Source: Sporosarcina sp. Marseille-Q4063
GTDB taxonomy: Bacteria > Bacillota > Bacilli > Bacillales_A > Planococcaceae
DNA: 64,000 nucleotides
Reading direction: 5' to 3'
Assembly (NCBI RefSeq): GCF_018309085.1
Contig: NZ_CP070502.1
Coordinates: forward strand, 2,475,001-2,539,000
In this document: one piece after another, positions 37,597 through 46,314 of the stretch
Numbering within the stretch: position 1 is the first letter of the stretch
Layout of the letters: each line of letters starts with the position of its first letter
The notes under the pieces: model-generated
What the model saw: only the letters and a program-made list of their open reading frames with translations
Databases searched by the model: none
Told to the model about the DNA's origin: nothing
Position numbers and translations under genes: made by a program

Positions 37597-38601
37597 ATGG
37601 TTACATTGTTAAATATACTGGATTATTCACCAATAGATGAAGGAAGGAATGCGCGTCAAGCGTTATTGGCGACAACGAAATTGGCGAAGCGTGCGGAGGA
37701 ACTTGGCTACCACCGGTTTTGGGTAGCGGAACATCATCATGTATTATCTGTGGCAGGCAGTAGCCCGGAGATGCTGATGATGCATTTAGCGACATCAACC
37801 AAACGCATGCGAATCGGTTCGGGCGGCGTCATGCTTCCGCATTACAGCGCGTATAAAGTGGCGGAGAATTTTCGAATGCTAGAAGCACTGCATCCAAACC
37901 GAATTGATCTGGGAATCGGCAGATCGCCTAGCTATCAAATTGTTAATCGCGCTTTGAATGAAACAAAAGGAAAACGTGTGTCCTATGAACAGCAAGTGCA
38001 GGACATCAATAAATTTATAACCGATGATACTTCGGAAGATCATCGATTCAATAGCCTGATTGCAACGCCGATCATAGAAACGATTCCCGAAATGTGGATG
38101 TTGGGGACAGGTATGGGTAGCGCTAAGATTGCTGCGGATAGTGGGACAGCATATGCCTTTGCGCATTTCGCTAAGCCTTCTGAAGCAGCGGTGGATGCCG
38201 TAGATCATTACCGAAAACACTTTAAGCCCTCACGATTACTTGATAAACCCAAAGTCATGATAGCCGTTTTTGCTATTATTGCGGAGACAGCAGAAAAAGC
38301 GGAAGAACTCGCTAAGGCTTTTGATTTATGGTTATTGTTTGTTGAATCTGACAACCCGCCACCTTATTATCCATCCGTGCAAACCGCAAATAGGCGGGGA
38401 ATTAGTACTATTGAAAAAGATAAAGTCATGCAAAACCGGAAGCGCATGATTATTGGAGACGCGGAGCAGGTTAGAGATGAAATTAAACGGGTTGCGGACT
38501 TGTATCAGGCAGATGAGGTTACCATTATTCCCAATTTCTTCGGGGCCGATAATCGAATGGAAGGAATCGCGTTATTGGCGCAGGCTTTTGGATTGCATTG
38601 A
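37597..38601 (+). CDS. LLM class flavin oxidoreductase, YvbT-like
   Basis: A 334-residue luciferase-like enzyme. It begins LNILDYSPIDEGRNARQAL and has HRFWVAEHHHVLSVAGSSPE (~39-58) and IRIGSGGVMLPHYSAYKVAENFRMLEALHP, the signature of the MsnO8/YvbT group, often called alkanal monooxygenase-like. It is not closely related to the two other LLM enzymes in the window. AAGGAGATATAATA precedes the ATG. A MocR regulator gene follows by 76 bases and could be co-transcribed. Confidence 0.87.
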   Translation: MVTLLNILDYSPIDEGRNARQALLATTKLAKRAEELGYHRFWVAEHHHVLSVAGSSPEMLMMHLATSTKRMRIGSGGVMLPHYSAYKVAENFRMLEALHPNRIDLGIGRSPSYQIVNRALNETKGKRVSYEQQVQDINKFITDDTSEDHRFNSLIATPIIETIPEMWMLGTGMGSAKIAADSGTAYAFAHFAKPSEAAVDAVDHYRKHFKPSRLLDKPKVMIAVFAIIAETAEKAEELAKAFDLWLLFVESDNPPPYYPSVQTANRRGISTIEKDKVMQNRKRMIIGDAEQVRDEIKRVADLYQADEVTIIPNFFGADNRMEGIALLAQAFGLH

Positions 38602-38677
38602 AAAAACTAAATATTTCATCATGAGCATAATACGAAATTTATTATATTGAAAACTTATAAATAAAGGATGAAGTTTA

Positions 38678-40114
38678 ATGGAATTTATACTAGACCGTTC
38701 AATTAAAAAACCTATGTATAGACAAATTGCAGAACAAATAGAGAATGGGATTATATCGGGGGAATTATCTCAAGACCAGCCATTGCCATCTGAACGTGAG
38801 TTAGCAAAAAAGTTACAGATAAATCGGAGCACAGTTGTGACTGCTTACGATGAGTTAGAGGCGATTGGATTAATTGTCAGGAAAAAAGGAAGCGGCACTT
38901 ATATAAATACGGATATATGGGGACTAACCCATAAAAGAGTTCCCAATTGGGGTAGATATGTAGAGGATGGCTCATTTATTCCGAATCTTCCGTTGGTACA
39001 GAAACTTCGTAATGAAACTGAGCAAAAAGGAATGATTAACCTATCAAGCGGGGAACTTTCATCAGATTTACTACCTAACGCCCAATTCGCTAGGATTCTT
39101 AAGGAGCATGCTTTTGATGAGCATTTAGGTTACGATCATCCTTTAGGCGATGCGGGATTACGGGAGACCATTTGTAAACATGTAAAAACCTATAAAAATA
39201 TGGTTGTTGAGCCAAACTCCATACTGATTACATCGGGCGCTCAGCAAGCAATCCACCTAATCGTTCAATGCCTGTTAAAACCAGGTGATACAGTAGCTAT
39301 TGAAGATCCATCCTACGCATTCTCTTTACCGATCTTTCAATCATTTGGTATTAGAACGCTATTACTCCCAGTTGATCAATATGGCTTAAATCCTGATGAT
39401 ATTGTAGCTTTACAAAGAAAACATCGAATTCGTATGCTTTTTTTAAATCCTGATTATCAAAATCCTACTGGCACAAAAATGTCTCTGGAACGTCGAAAGA
39501 GAATATTGGAATTATCATCAAAGTACGGTATTCCCATAATAGAGGATGATCCTTATAATTTGACGTCATTCGATGGGCGCATTGGACCCACGTTAAAGTC
39601 AATGGATGATAATGAAAATGTTGTATACATTAGTTCTTTATCAAAAGTTGTTGCATCAGGATTACGCATTGGTTGGATTATTGGACCAGAAAAAGTGATT
39701 AAGCGTTTGTCAGATGGCAAACAGCAAATTGACTTTGGTCATAGTGTTTTTCCTCAATGGATAGCGAATCAATTTCTAGAGTCCCCTCAATTTGACAAAC
39801 ATGTTTCAAATTTAAGGATTCAACTGAGGGAGCGTAGGAATGCGTTAATTTTAGCATTGGACAGTTTATCTAAAAATGAGGTTACATATTTAGTACCACA
39901 AGGCGGAATTCATTTATGGTGTAAAATAAATCACGAAATTGATGAATATAAGTTACTTGAAGAATCCATGAAAAAAGGCGTTTCATTTGTACCTGGAAGA
40001 ATAATGGGTTCAACAAATGGATACGTTCGATTTACTTATGGAAGAGGTAACGGAGCTTCAATACAAGAAGGCATTTCAAGGTTTGTCTACGCGCTGAGAA
40101 GTTATGGGATATAA
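38678..40114 (+). CDS. MocR-type GntR/aminotransferase regulator
   Basis: A 478-residue PLP-dependent transcription factor. The GntR winged helix is at ~10-75 (LPSERELAKKLQINRSTVVTAYDELEAIGLI) and a fold-type I aminotransferase domain fills ~110-478, with the PLP Lys in SSLSKVVASGLRIGWI (~328). Such regulators (GabR, PdxR) control vitamin B6 or amine pathways, but no such gene is adjacent. AAAGGATGAAG precedes the ATG. Whether it acts on the flanking flavin enzyme is open. Confidence 0.9.
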   Translation: MEFILDRSIKKPMYRQIAEQIENGIISGELSQDQPLPSERELAKKLQINRSTVVTAYDELEAIGLIVRKKGSGTYINTDIWGLTHKRVPNWGRYVEDGSFIPNLPLVQKLRNETEQKGMINLSSGELSSDLLPNAQFARILKEHAFDEHLGYDHPLGDAGLRETICKHVKTYKNMVVEPNSILITSGAQQAIHLIVQCLLKPGDTVAIEDPSYAFSLPIFQSFGIRTLLLPVDQYGLNPDDIVALQRKHRIRMLFLNPDYQNPTGTKMSLERRKRILELSSKYGIPIIEDDPYNLTSFDGRIGPTLKSMDDNENVVYISSLSKVVASGLRIGWIIGPEKVIKRLSDGKQQIDFGHSVFPQWIANQFLESPQFDKHVSNLRIQLRERRNALILALDSLSKNEVTYLVPQGGIHLWCKINHEIDEYKLLEESMKKGVSFVPGRIMGSTNGYVRFTYGRGNGASIQEGISRFVYALRSYGI

Positions 40115-40336
40115 CGGTATTTTATTCTCGGGTGATGTTTGAAATTCCCTAGAATTGTTTTGTCAACAACATAATTTAGGGGACGATTGTGAATAATCCA
40201 CCCCTGGTCAAAGAGTCTACAGGGAGAATCTAAAGAATGTATCATTGAAATACGAACTTTTTCAGTGGGCTTAGACGGTTCCTGAGACTCGAAAAAAACA
40301 TGTGCTTTATCACTGGGCCCGAACCGTCCTTCGTTG
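40115..40336. other. Non-coding gap with long-range pairing
   Basis: No gene is seen in 222 bases. GACGGTTC (40274-40281) is complementary to GAACCGTC (40321-40328) with a 39-base loop, a possible terminator stem without a T-run. Confidence 0.4.
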
Positions 40337-40537
40337 TTAATGAAGTATAAATATAGCTATAAGACTCACTATAACAATAAATGGGATTGATAAAACATAA
40401 ATCCACAGCAAATTAGGCAAACTTTTTTCACTACTGTAATTTTTATTCATAGAATTAGCAGCGGATATGGTCAAAATTAGTCCGATAGCTAAAATAATGA
40501 CCACGAAAATCATTGATACAATAAGGGCTACCTTCAT
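40337..40537 (-). CDS. Small two-helix membrane protein
   Basis: A 66-residue protein with two membrane helices (MKVALIVSMIFVVIILAIG and LLWIYVLSIPFIVIVSLIAIF) joined by a short polar loop. The start is set by AAAAGGAGGAAGGC just before the ATG at 40537; a longer upstream frame is unlikely to be translated. I do not recognise a family. Confidence 0.6.
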   Translation of the reverse strand: MKVALIVSMIFVVIILAIGLILTISAANSMNKNYSSEKSLPNLLWIYVLSIPFIVIVSLIAIFILH

Positions 40538-40700
40538 GCCTTCCTCCTTTTTAGAAATAAATTTCTTCGTTCTATACGTTATAATTCTATAATATAAAAC
40601 ATTTTCGAGGACCATCCAATTAGGGGTTATTTAAACCAACCACTTTTTATGGCGTTGGATAATTGTATAAACTTGATATCCAGAGAAGCCTAAATATCCA

Positions 40701-40726
40701 CCCCCGTTCTAGATTTAGAACGGGGG
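40701..40726. terminator. GC-rich hairpin after the YiaA-like gene
   Basis: CCCCCGTTCTA and TAGAACGGGGG form an 11-bp stem with a tiny loop. It follows the end of the YiaA-like gene on the minus strand; the T-run is poor. Confidence 0.6.
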
Positions 40727-40754
40727 TATATATTGTAACGAGAAAAGAAGTAAC

Positions 40755-41228
40755 TTAATCTCTTTCTCTAGCTTTCTGTGTATCCCTGACGTTTTTTTGA
40801 ACTGTGATCGCAGCAAATATACTAAGAACAAAGGCCATGCCATAAAATCCTTTTTCACTTAAAATAATACTGCCTGCATTGTATAAACCAATGCCCATTA
40901 AGAATATAGCGATAATTAGTGCGAACCAGCTAATGCCGTAATAAATGTTGGTGACGGGTATACCTTCGTCTTTATCTCTGACTGCCTTTTGTAAAGATAC
41001 AGATGCATAGAGTCCGAATATTAATATCGCGAAATAATACCCTTTTTCATTCAGTTCCATCGCCGTTGCATTGAATAAACCTATAAGATAAGCTGAAACT
41101 CCTATTATCAGTGCTGCCAAGGAAGCTCCTTTGAAAGCAGGAGTCGGTTCTCCGTCTTTTCTATCTATTTTCATTTTCGAGTCAATCTCTTTGTCTCTAT
41201 TAAATAGACCTTCATTATCATTAGTCAC
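40755..41228 (-). CDS. YiaA/B two-helix domain protein (duplicated domain)
   Basis: About 157 residues with four membrane helices arranged as two repeats: LAALIIGVSAYLIGLFNA...KGYYFAILIFGLYASVSLQKAVRDK and FALIIAIFLMGIGLYNA...KGFYGMAFVLSIFAAITVQKNVRDT. This is the YiaA/YiaB domain, found in inner membrane proteins of unknown function. I prefer the GTG start at 41228 (AAAAGGGGAGGG nine bases upstream) to a TTG further out. Confidence 0.8.
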   Translation of the reverse strand: MTNDNEGLFNRDKEIDSKMKIDRKDGEPTPAFKGASLAALIIGVSAYLIGLFNATAMELNEKGYYFAILIFGLYASVSLQKAVRDKDEGIPVTNIYYGISWFALIIAIFLMGIGLYNAGSIILSEKGFYGMAFVLSIFAAITVQKNVRDTQKARERD

Positions 41229-41330
41229 CTGAATATTTCCCTCCCCTTTTAACAATCATATCCAAGTGAGTATAAATCAGCAATGCCTTTTAAAAAATTC
41301 TATATTTTCTATAAACGGTTGATTTTTATT

Positions 41331-41762
41331 CTAAAGGTTTTTCATCATTGAAATATGTGGAATGCCATCTTCCATAAACATGCTTGATGATGTCTGATAG
41401 CCAAGTTTTTCGTAAAAACCTTCTGCATGTGTTTGCGCATGTAACTTCACACGGGATACATCTTTTTCTTTAGCGATACCTTCTAAAGCATTTATGATTA
41501 TTTTGCCGAGTCCAAATTTCCGGTAAGGCTTCAAAATACAAATTCTCTCCAATTTTCCGAAGCCGTCAACCCATCTTATCCGACCAGTTCCTGCGGGGCG
41601 GTCATTGTAATAAACCAAAATGTGTTCAGAATCCACATTAAGTTTGTCGAATTCATCAAATTCATCTTCCAATGGTACGCCTTGTTCTTCAACGAATACT
41701 TCTTTTCTGATCGTAAAGGCTAGATTTAAGTCGTTTTCTAGTTTTATTCTTTTTGTATCCAA
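41331..41762 (-). CDS. GNAT N-acetyltransferase, YjcF-like
   Basis: About 143 residues, close to B. subtilis YjcF. The acetyl-CoA loop is KLERICILKPYRKFGLGKIIINAL (~71-94), preceded by IRKEVFVEEQGVPLEDEFDEFDKL and followed by HAQTHAEGFYEKLGYQ. The TTG at 41762 is chosen because GAAGGA lies at the right distance. Substrate unknown. A broken copy of its first half lies at about 35 kb. Confidence 0.85.
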   Translation of the reverse strand: MDTKRIKLENDLNLAFTIRKEVFVEEQGVPLEDEFDEFDKLNVDSEHILVYYNDRPAGTGRIRWVDGFGKLERICILKPYRKFGLGKIIINALEGIAKEKDVSRVKLHAQTHAEGFYEKLGYQTSSSMFMEDGIPHISMMKNL

Positions 41763-41853
41763 TGTAATCAGTCCTTCTATAGTTATTTTACTGGGATAGG
41801 CCAAAAAAGGATTACCATGCAGGAAGTTCTAGTTTTGTGAGCAAAACAAAAAT

Positions 41854-41881
41854 GTGTCATCTAGAAAATTCTAGATGACAC
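41854..41881. terminator. Perfect hairpin upstream of the GNAT gene
   Basis: GTGTCATCTAGAA and TTCTAGATGACAC form a 13-bp stem with a 2-base loop. The stem core is shared with a terminator at 45548-45585. It may end a former plus-strand gene. Confidence 0.6.
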
Positions 41882-41959
41882 TCTTATTTTAGTGATTATT
41901 CTTATCGAAATCAATAAACCGATTGAAATTGTTAGACCAGTATAGAACAAAATGAGGTA

Positions 41960-42090
41960 GAGGAATTTGTGCAGAAACAAATAAAATCCTTGGTGAAAAA
42001 TACATTCAAGTAAAATAGTTATAAAGATAACAACAAAATCGGCTTCCTTATTGGTTAGTCGATTTTATATATAATGAAGAAAGGGGTTTA
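41960..42090 (+). pseudogene. Fragment of the DsbA-like/pirin gene junction
   Basis: ATCCTTGGTGAAAAATACAT and the following bases repeat the last codons (SILGEKYIQVK, stop) of the DsbA-like gene at 50.85-51.78 kb, the following hairpin (AAAATCGGCTTC...GTCGATTTTA) and the start region of its pirin neighbour. Only this junction is present, so it is the scar of a duplication or of a lost copy. Confidence 0.75.
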
Positions 42091-42196
42091 TTTTGTAAAA
42101 AAAACTTAGTGCGAATAATCATAATATGAACGCTGGCATTGATTGAAAGTAGTCGTAAAGAAAGGTATTTCGAAAATTAATAGAAATATGCACAGT

Positions 42197-42214
42197 TACC
42201 TTGGATTCAAGGTA
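42197..42214. promoter_or_regulatory. MhqR-like operator upstream of the marR operon
   Basis: TACCTTGGATTCAAGGTA is an 18-base palindrome with one mismatched pair. It aligns with the B. subtilis MhqR consensus TATCTCGAATTCGAGATA at 13 of 18 positions, all differences being transitions in symmetric places. It lies 70 bases before the regulator's start. Confidence 0.6.
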
Positions 42215-42283
42215 TTAATCTTGACTCTTCGTCACTTGCGTGGTAAAGTGATAGTAAGATCAATAATGAAGAGGAGGGGCAGA

Positions 42284-42727
42284 ATGCATAATAACACGAT
42301 TGGCTCATTAATTTGGTTACGCTTAATGCGATTTACAAACCAAAGTAACCAACTATCAAATGAATTTTTAAAACGTTTTGATTTAACAACCGCACAATTT
42401 GATGTACTAGTGCAAATTCAACTATACCAACCGCTAACACAGAGCGAATTAGCTGAAAAAGTAACGGTAACCCAAGGTGGTATTTCCCGCATGCTCGCAC
42501 GGCTTGAAAAAGAAGGTTGTATTGTACGTAAGCAAGATTGGAAAACTAAAATGATTAGTCTCACCGAGAAGGCTGAAGCGGTTTTAGAAGAGGCGATGCC
42601 TGCGCAACTAGCGTTTCAAACATCATTTTTCGAAGATGTATTAACGAAAGAAGAAGAGAAGACACTATATAAGCTCATAACACGTGTTCATAAGTATAGT
42701 GAAAAAAGAGAATTACCGCATGAGTAA
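42284..42727 (+). CDS. MarR-family regulator, MhqR-like
   Basis: A 147-residue winged-helix repressor ([51 protein letters not shown], ~40-88). It heads an operon with a ring-cleaving dioxygenase, a luciferase-like monooxygenase and an FMN reductase, which mirrors the MhqR regulon responding to quinones and catechols. The ATG at 42284 has GAGGAGGGG upstream; a longer frame would swallow the operator palindrome. Sensing mechanism is inferred from the family. Confidence 0.85.
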   Translation: MHNNTIGSLIWLRLMRFTNQSNQLSNEFLKRFDLTTAQFDVLVQIQLYQPLTQSELAEKVTVTQGGISRMLARLEKEGCIVRKQDWKTKMISLTEKAEAVLEEAMPAQLAFQTSFFEDVLTKEEEKTLYKLITRVHKYSEKRELPHE

Positions 42728-42745
42728 TTTTTTTTACAAAGTCAC

Positions 42746-42757
42746 TTGACTAGTCAA
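42746..42757. promoter_or_regulatory. Palindrome between regulator and dioxygenase genes
   Basis: TTGACTAGTCAA is a perfect 12-base palindrome about 24 bases ahead of the dioxygenase start. It may be a second operator or an internal promoter element; it differs from the MhqR-like box. Confidence 0.4.
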
Positions 42758-42780
42758 ATTAAAGAGTAGGAGGAACTACA

Positions 42781-43722
42781 ATGTATAAAATTCCAGGACA
42801 TCACCATATTTCAATGCTTACGAAGGACGCAAAAGTCAATAATCATTTTTATGAAAAGTTATTAGGTTTACGTCGTGTAAAAAAGACAGTTAATCAGGAT
42901 GATCCATCTATGTATCATTTATTTTACGGAGATTTAACAGGAAGTGCGGGTACCGAGCTCTCATTTTTTGAAATGCCAATGGCCGGAAGAACAGTTCGGG
43001 GAACGAATGCCATTACAAAAATTGGCTTACTCGTGCCGTCGCTTGAAAGTTTAACCTACTGGAAAAACCGTTTCGAACAGTTTGGCGTGAAACATAATGA
43101 AATTACAACGTATGCGGGTCGAGATGCAATCCCGTTTGAAGACTCAGAAGGATTACGTCTTTTTTTATTAAATAATAATGGGGAGGAAACACCAGACTTT
43201 TGGGAAGCATGGGAAGATTCTACGGTAGATTCAGCACATCGCATTTTAGGGATGGGGACTACGGAACTCACGGTGCGTTATTTAGAAAGAACAGCTAAAA
43301 CATTAAAAGAACTATTTGGTTATGTAGAAGTATCCCGTTCGGAAAAGGAAGCTATTTTTCAGTCGGTTGAAGGGCAAGCATTTGGTGAAATATTAGTGCA
43401 ACAGCAAGAGGGACCAAGTGAAAAGCCGGGTCGAGGAAGTATTCACCACTTAGCAATTCGTGTGAAAAATGAAGAAGAACTTCGTTACTGGGATAATATC
43501 GTAAAAGAAAATGGATTTACTTCATCGGGTGTCGTCGATCGTTATTACTTCCAAAGTTTATATTTCCGTGATTCAAACGCAATATTATTTGAAATTGCGA
43601 CAGACGGACCTGGGTTTACAAGAGATTCGTCGGTTGAGGATTTAGGAAAAGCATTGGATTTACCCGCATTCTTGGAAGATAGACGTGCAGAAATTGAAGC
43701 GAAACTAGAACCAATTGACTGA
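42781..43722 (+). CDS. Ring-cleaving dioxygenase (MhqO/MhqA-like, VOC superfamily)
   Basis: A 313-residue glyoxalase-fold dioxygenase with two vicinal-oxygen-chelate halves. Metal ligand regions include HHHISMLTKDAKVNNHFYEKLLGLRRVKKTVN at the N-terminus and SIHHLAIRVKNEEELRYW near residue 220, with YFRDSNAILFEIATDGPGF giving the late Glu. It likely opens hydroquinone or catechol rings for detoxification. Start ATG has GTAGGAGGAAC upstream. Second gene of the MhqR-like operon. Confidence 0.9.
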   Translation: MYKIPGHHHISMLTKDAKVNNHFYEKLLGLRRVKKTVNQDDPSMYHLFYGDLTGSAGTELSFFEMPMAGRTVRGTNAITKIGLLVPSLESLTYWKNRFEQFGVKHNEITTYAGRDAIPFEDSEGLRLFLLNNNGEETPDFWEAWEDSTVDSAHRILGMGTTELTVRYLERTAKTLKELFGYVEVSRSEKEAIFQSVEGQAFGEILVQQQEGPSEKPGRGSIHHLAIRVKNEEELRYWDNIVKENGFTSSGVVDRYYFQSLYFRDSNAILFEIATDGPGFTRDSSVEDLGKALDLPAFLEDRRAEIEAKLEPID

Positions 43723-43799
43723 GGAAAGTGCAGGGCCTGGTTTGTTGGACGTAATTCGAGCGTTCGGAGCCCGCAGTATAGTCTTAACTAAAGGAGATC

Positions 43800-44864
43800 A
43801 TGAAGATGGAAAAATATCGTATTGATAAAAATAAAGGACTTGAATTTGGATTATATTCGCTTGGGGACCATATGCGCAATCCACATAGCGGTGAAATGAT
43901 AAGCGCCGAGCAACGTATTCAGGAACTCATTGAAGCGAGTAAGTTGGCTGATGAAGCGGGACTGGATGTTTTCGGGGTCGGGGAAAGTCATCAAACGCAC
44001 TTTGTGACACAAGCGCATACGGTTGTTTTAGGTGCGATTGCACAAGCAACAAAAAACATTAAAATTGCCAGTTCGGCAACTGTGTTAAGTGTATCTGATC
44101 CAGTTCGACTCTATGAAGATTTTGCGACAATTGATTTAATTTCGGGAGGTCGAGCTGAAATTATTGCAGGTCGCGGCTCCCGTGTAGGGGCATATAGTTT
44201 GCTTGGCTATGATGTCCGTGATTATGAGGAGTTATTTGAAGAAAAACTGGATCTTCTATTGAAGTTAAATGACGAAGAAAAAGTGACGTGGGAAGGTCAA
44301 TATCGCGCGCCTTTGGAAAATGCGATGATTTTGCCGCAGCCGCAAAATGGCCACTTACCAATATGGCGTGCGGTAGGCGGACCACCCGCCAGTGCGATCA
44401 AAGCGGGATATGCAGGTGTACCGATGACGCTGACAACACTTGGTGGACCAGCTGTTAACTTTAAAGTTGCAGTTGATGCGTATCGTGAGGCAGCACAGCG
44501 TAGCGGTTTCGATTCAGCATCTTTACCAATTGCGACAACGAGCTTGTTTTATACAGCTGAAAATTCGCAAGACGCGCTTAGCGAATATTATCCACATGTG
44601 CATACTGGCATGCTTGCTTTACGAGGTGGCGGCTATCCAAAACAACAGTTTGCCCAAGCAACTGACCATCGGGATGCATTAATGATTGGGAGTCCGCAGC
44701 AAATTATTGAAAAAATGCTCTATCAGTATGAACTTTTCGGTCAACAAAGATTCCTAGCGCAAATTGACTTTGGCGGTGTTCCTTTTGATAAAATCATGAA
44801 AAATATTGAGTTAATTGCCACTGAAATATTACCAACAGTGAAGAAATTTACCGCTGGAAAATAG
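43800..44864 (+). CDS. LLM class flavin-dependent monooxygenase
   Basis: A ~354-residue luciferase-like enzyme. Motifs include FGVGESHQTHFVTQAHTVVLGAIAQATKNIKIASSATVLSVSDPVRLYEDFATIDLISGGRAEIIAGRGSR across residues ~58-130 with an FMN-binding barrel. An FMN reductase gene follows after 13 bases, which would supply reduced flavin. AAAGGAG lies before two in-frame ATG codons (43800 and 43806); the second has better spacing. It likely oxidises an aromatic or aldehyde within the quinone-stress operon. Confidence 0.87.
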   Translation: MKMEKYRIDKNKGLEFGLYSLGDHMRNPHSGEMISAEQRIQELIEASKLADEAGLDVFGVGESHQTHFVTQAHTVVLGAIAQATKNIKIASSATVLSVSDPVRLYEDFATIDLISGGRAEIIAGRGSRVGAYSLLGYDVRDYEELFEEKLDLLLKLNDEEKVTWEGQYRAPLENAMILPQPQNGHLPIWRAVGGPPASAIKAGYAGVPMTLTTLGGPAVNFKVAVDAYREAAQRSGFDSASLPIATTSLFYTAENSQDALSEYYPHVHTGMLALRGGGYPKQQFAQATDHRDALMIGSPQQIIEKMLYQYELFGQQRFLAQIDFGGVPFDKIMKNIELIATEILPTVKKFTAGK

Positions 44865-44877
44865 GGAGAGATTAAAA

Positions 44878-45444
44878 ATGAAAATCGCATTGCTTGCTGG
44901 CTCCAATGTTGGGTCAAAAACAAGAACTGCAATGGATTATACACTTAAAATAGTGAATGAAAAGTATCCAGATGCAGAAATTATATTACTAGATCTTGCA
45001 GAATATGAACTAGTCTTTAGTGACGGGCGTAATTACTGGGAATATGAAGGTGACACAAAATATGTGACAGAAATCATTATGGCGGCAGATGCCATCATCA
45101 TTGGAACACCAACGTTCCAAGCTTCTATCCCGGCTACTTTAAAAAACATCTTTGATTTATTGCCAGTTAATGCTTTTCGCGATAAAGTAGTGAGCGCGCT
45201 TGTCACAGCCGGAACAGCAAAGCATTATTTGATGGTAGAACAGCAGTTAAAACCTATCTTGGCTTATATGAAGGCCAAAATTGTTCAGACTTATGTGTTT
45301 ATCGAAGAAAAGGATTTTCATCGAAAAGAAATAATAAATGATGATGTATTATTCCGTCTCGAGCGTTTGGTCGAAGATACAGTCGTCCTAACGGAAACAT
45401 ATGCGGGCATCCGTGAGGTTAAAGAAGCGGCATATGGATTTTAA
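44878..45444 (+). CDS. NADPH-dependent FMN reductase
   Basis: A 188-residue flavodoxin-fold reductase. The FMN phosphate loop is LLAGSNVGSKTRTAMDYTL (~5-23) and IIIGTPTFQASIPATLKNIFDLLP (~76-99) binds the isoalloxazine ring. It should deliver FMNH2 to the luciferase-like monooxygenase encoded just before it. AGGGAGAGATTAAAA precedes the ATG. Last gene of the operon, followed by a terminator about 100 bases on. Confidence 0.88.
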   Translation: MKIALLAGSNVGSKTRTAMDYTLKIVNEKYPDAEIILLDLAEYELVFSDGRNYWEYEGDTKYVTEIIMAADAIIIGTPTFQASIPATLKNIFDLLPVNAFRDKVVSALVTAGTAKHYLMVEQQLKPILAYMKAKIVQTYVFIEEKDFHRKEIINDDVLFRLERLVEDTVVLTETYAGIREVKEAAYGF

Positions 45445-45547
45445 TAGATAAGACTACACCGCCATAAAAATGTTGTGATGTTAAATCAAGTAGTTGCGTG
45501 GTCACAAGTTTTATATGTAGTGGATAATAATGTGTCACTGAATCACA

Positions 45548-45585
45548 AAAAAAGTGTCATCTGGATTGTTCCAGATGACACTTTT
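45548..45585. terminator. Bidirectional terminator
   Basis: AAAAGTGTCATCTGGA pairs with TCCAGATGACACTTTT over a short loop. The FMN reductase and azoreductase genes converge here. Confidence 0.87.
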
Positions 45586-45636
45586 AACTGTGTAAAGAAA
45601 TTTTAAATTTCCGCGCCTGAAAATGGCTTGAAATCG

Positions 45637-46269
45637 TTAAACCAATACCAGTGATAATTCTTTTGCCACAGCTTCCACTTTTGACAGTCCTTCTTCAATA
45701 ATTGCCTCAGCCTGATCCGGTGCTGCCGCATGACCTTCAATGATAACTTCATGCATAATCTCCATACCAAATACGCCGCCAACAACGTTTTTAATATAGT
45801 TTGCAGCCATTTCCATCGGAGCCGCTTCTGGTGAGGAATAAATTCCGCCGCGTGCGTTTAGTATAACTGCTTTTTTGTCGGTCATTAACTGGACCGCTTG
45901 TCCATTTTCATCATATTTGAATGTGAAGCCGGCTTGGTATACATAATCGATGAATGTTTGCAATTTAGCTGGAATTGTTAAGTTCCATAATGGAAATGCG
46001 AATACAACAACGTCAGCTGCTGTCAATGCATCCATTGCTTTTTGTTTTGCGGCTAGAATACGTTGTTCGATGTCTGTCATTTCTTCGCCTGATTCCAATT
46101 TACCGAAAGCATCGAATAGTTCTTGACCAAGATACGGCATATCTTCTGCAAAGACATCGAAAGTTGTTACGTTGTCGCCTTCTATAGTATTGATGAAAGT
46201 TTCATACATTTTACTTGATACAGCTTCTGTAGCTGGACGGTTATTTGCTTTTACGACTAATATGTTCAT
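45637..46269 (-). CDS. azoR: FMN-dependent NADH azoreductase/quinone reductase
   Basis: A 210-residue flavodoxin-like enzyme of the AzoR family reducing azo bonds and quinones with NADH. Visible: ILVVKANNRPATEAVSSKMYETFI (FMN phosphate region), VVFAFPLWNLTIPAKLQTFIDYVYQAGFTFKYDENG (~88-124) and ILNARGGIYSSPE. AAAAGGGGATTT precedes the ATG. The upstream region has a palindrome and a half-site like the MhqR box, suggesting it belongs to the same quinone response as the operon next door. Confidence 0.92.
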   Translation of the reverse strand: MNILVVKANNRPATEAVSSKMYETFINTIEGDNVTTFDVFAEDMPYLGQELFDAFGKLESGEEMTDIEQRILAAKQKAMDALTAADVVVFAFPLWNLTIPAKLQTFIDYVYQAGFTFKYDENGQAVQLMTDKKAVILNARGGIYSSPEAAPMEMAANYIKNVVGGVFGMEIMHEVIIEGHAAAPDQAEAIIEEGLSKVEAVAKELSLVLV

Positions 46270-46292
46270 TGTTAAATCCCCTTTTGTCTTCT

Positions 46293-46314
46293 AAGATAAA
46301 TTTATCTTGAATTC
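46293..46314. promoter_or_regulatory. Operator candidate upstream of azoR
   Basis: AAGATAAATTTATCTT (46293-46308) is a perfect 16-base palindrome. It overlaps TATCTTGAATTC (46303-46314), which matches a half of the MhqR consensus (TATCTCGAATTC) at 11 of 12 positions. Confidence 0.5.

Noticed and set aside
42143..42283. Longer N-terminus of the MarR protein at 42.3 kb
   Set aside because: The extension has no MarR similarity, overlaps the operator palindrome, and the ATG at 42284 has a strong Shine-Dalgarno.
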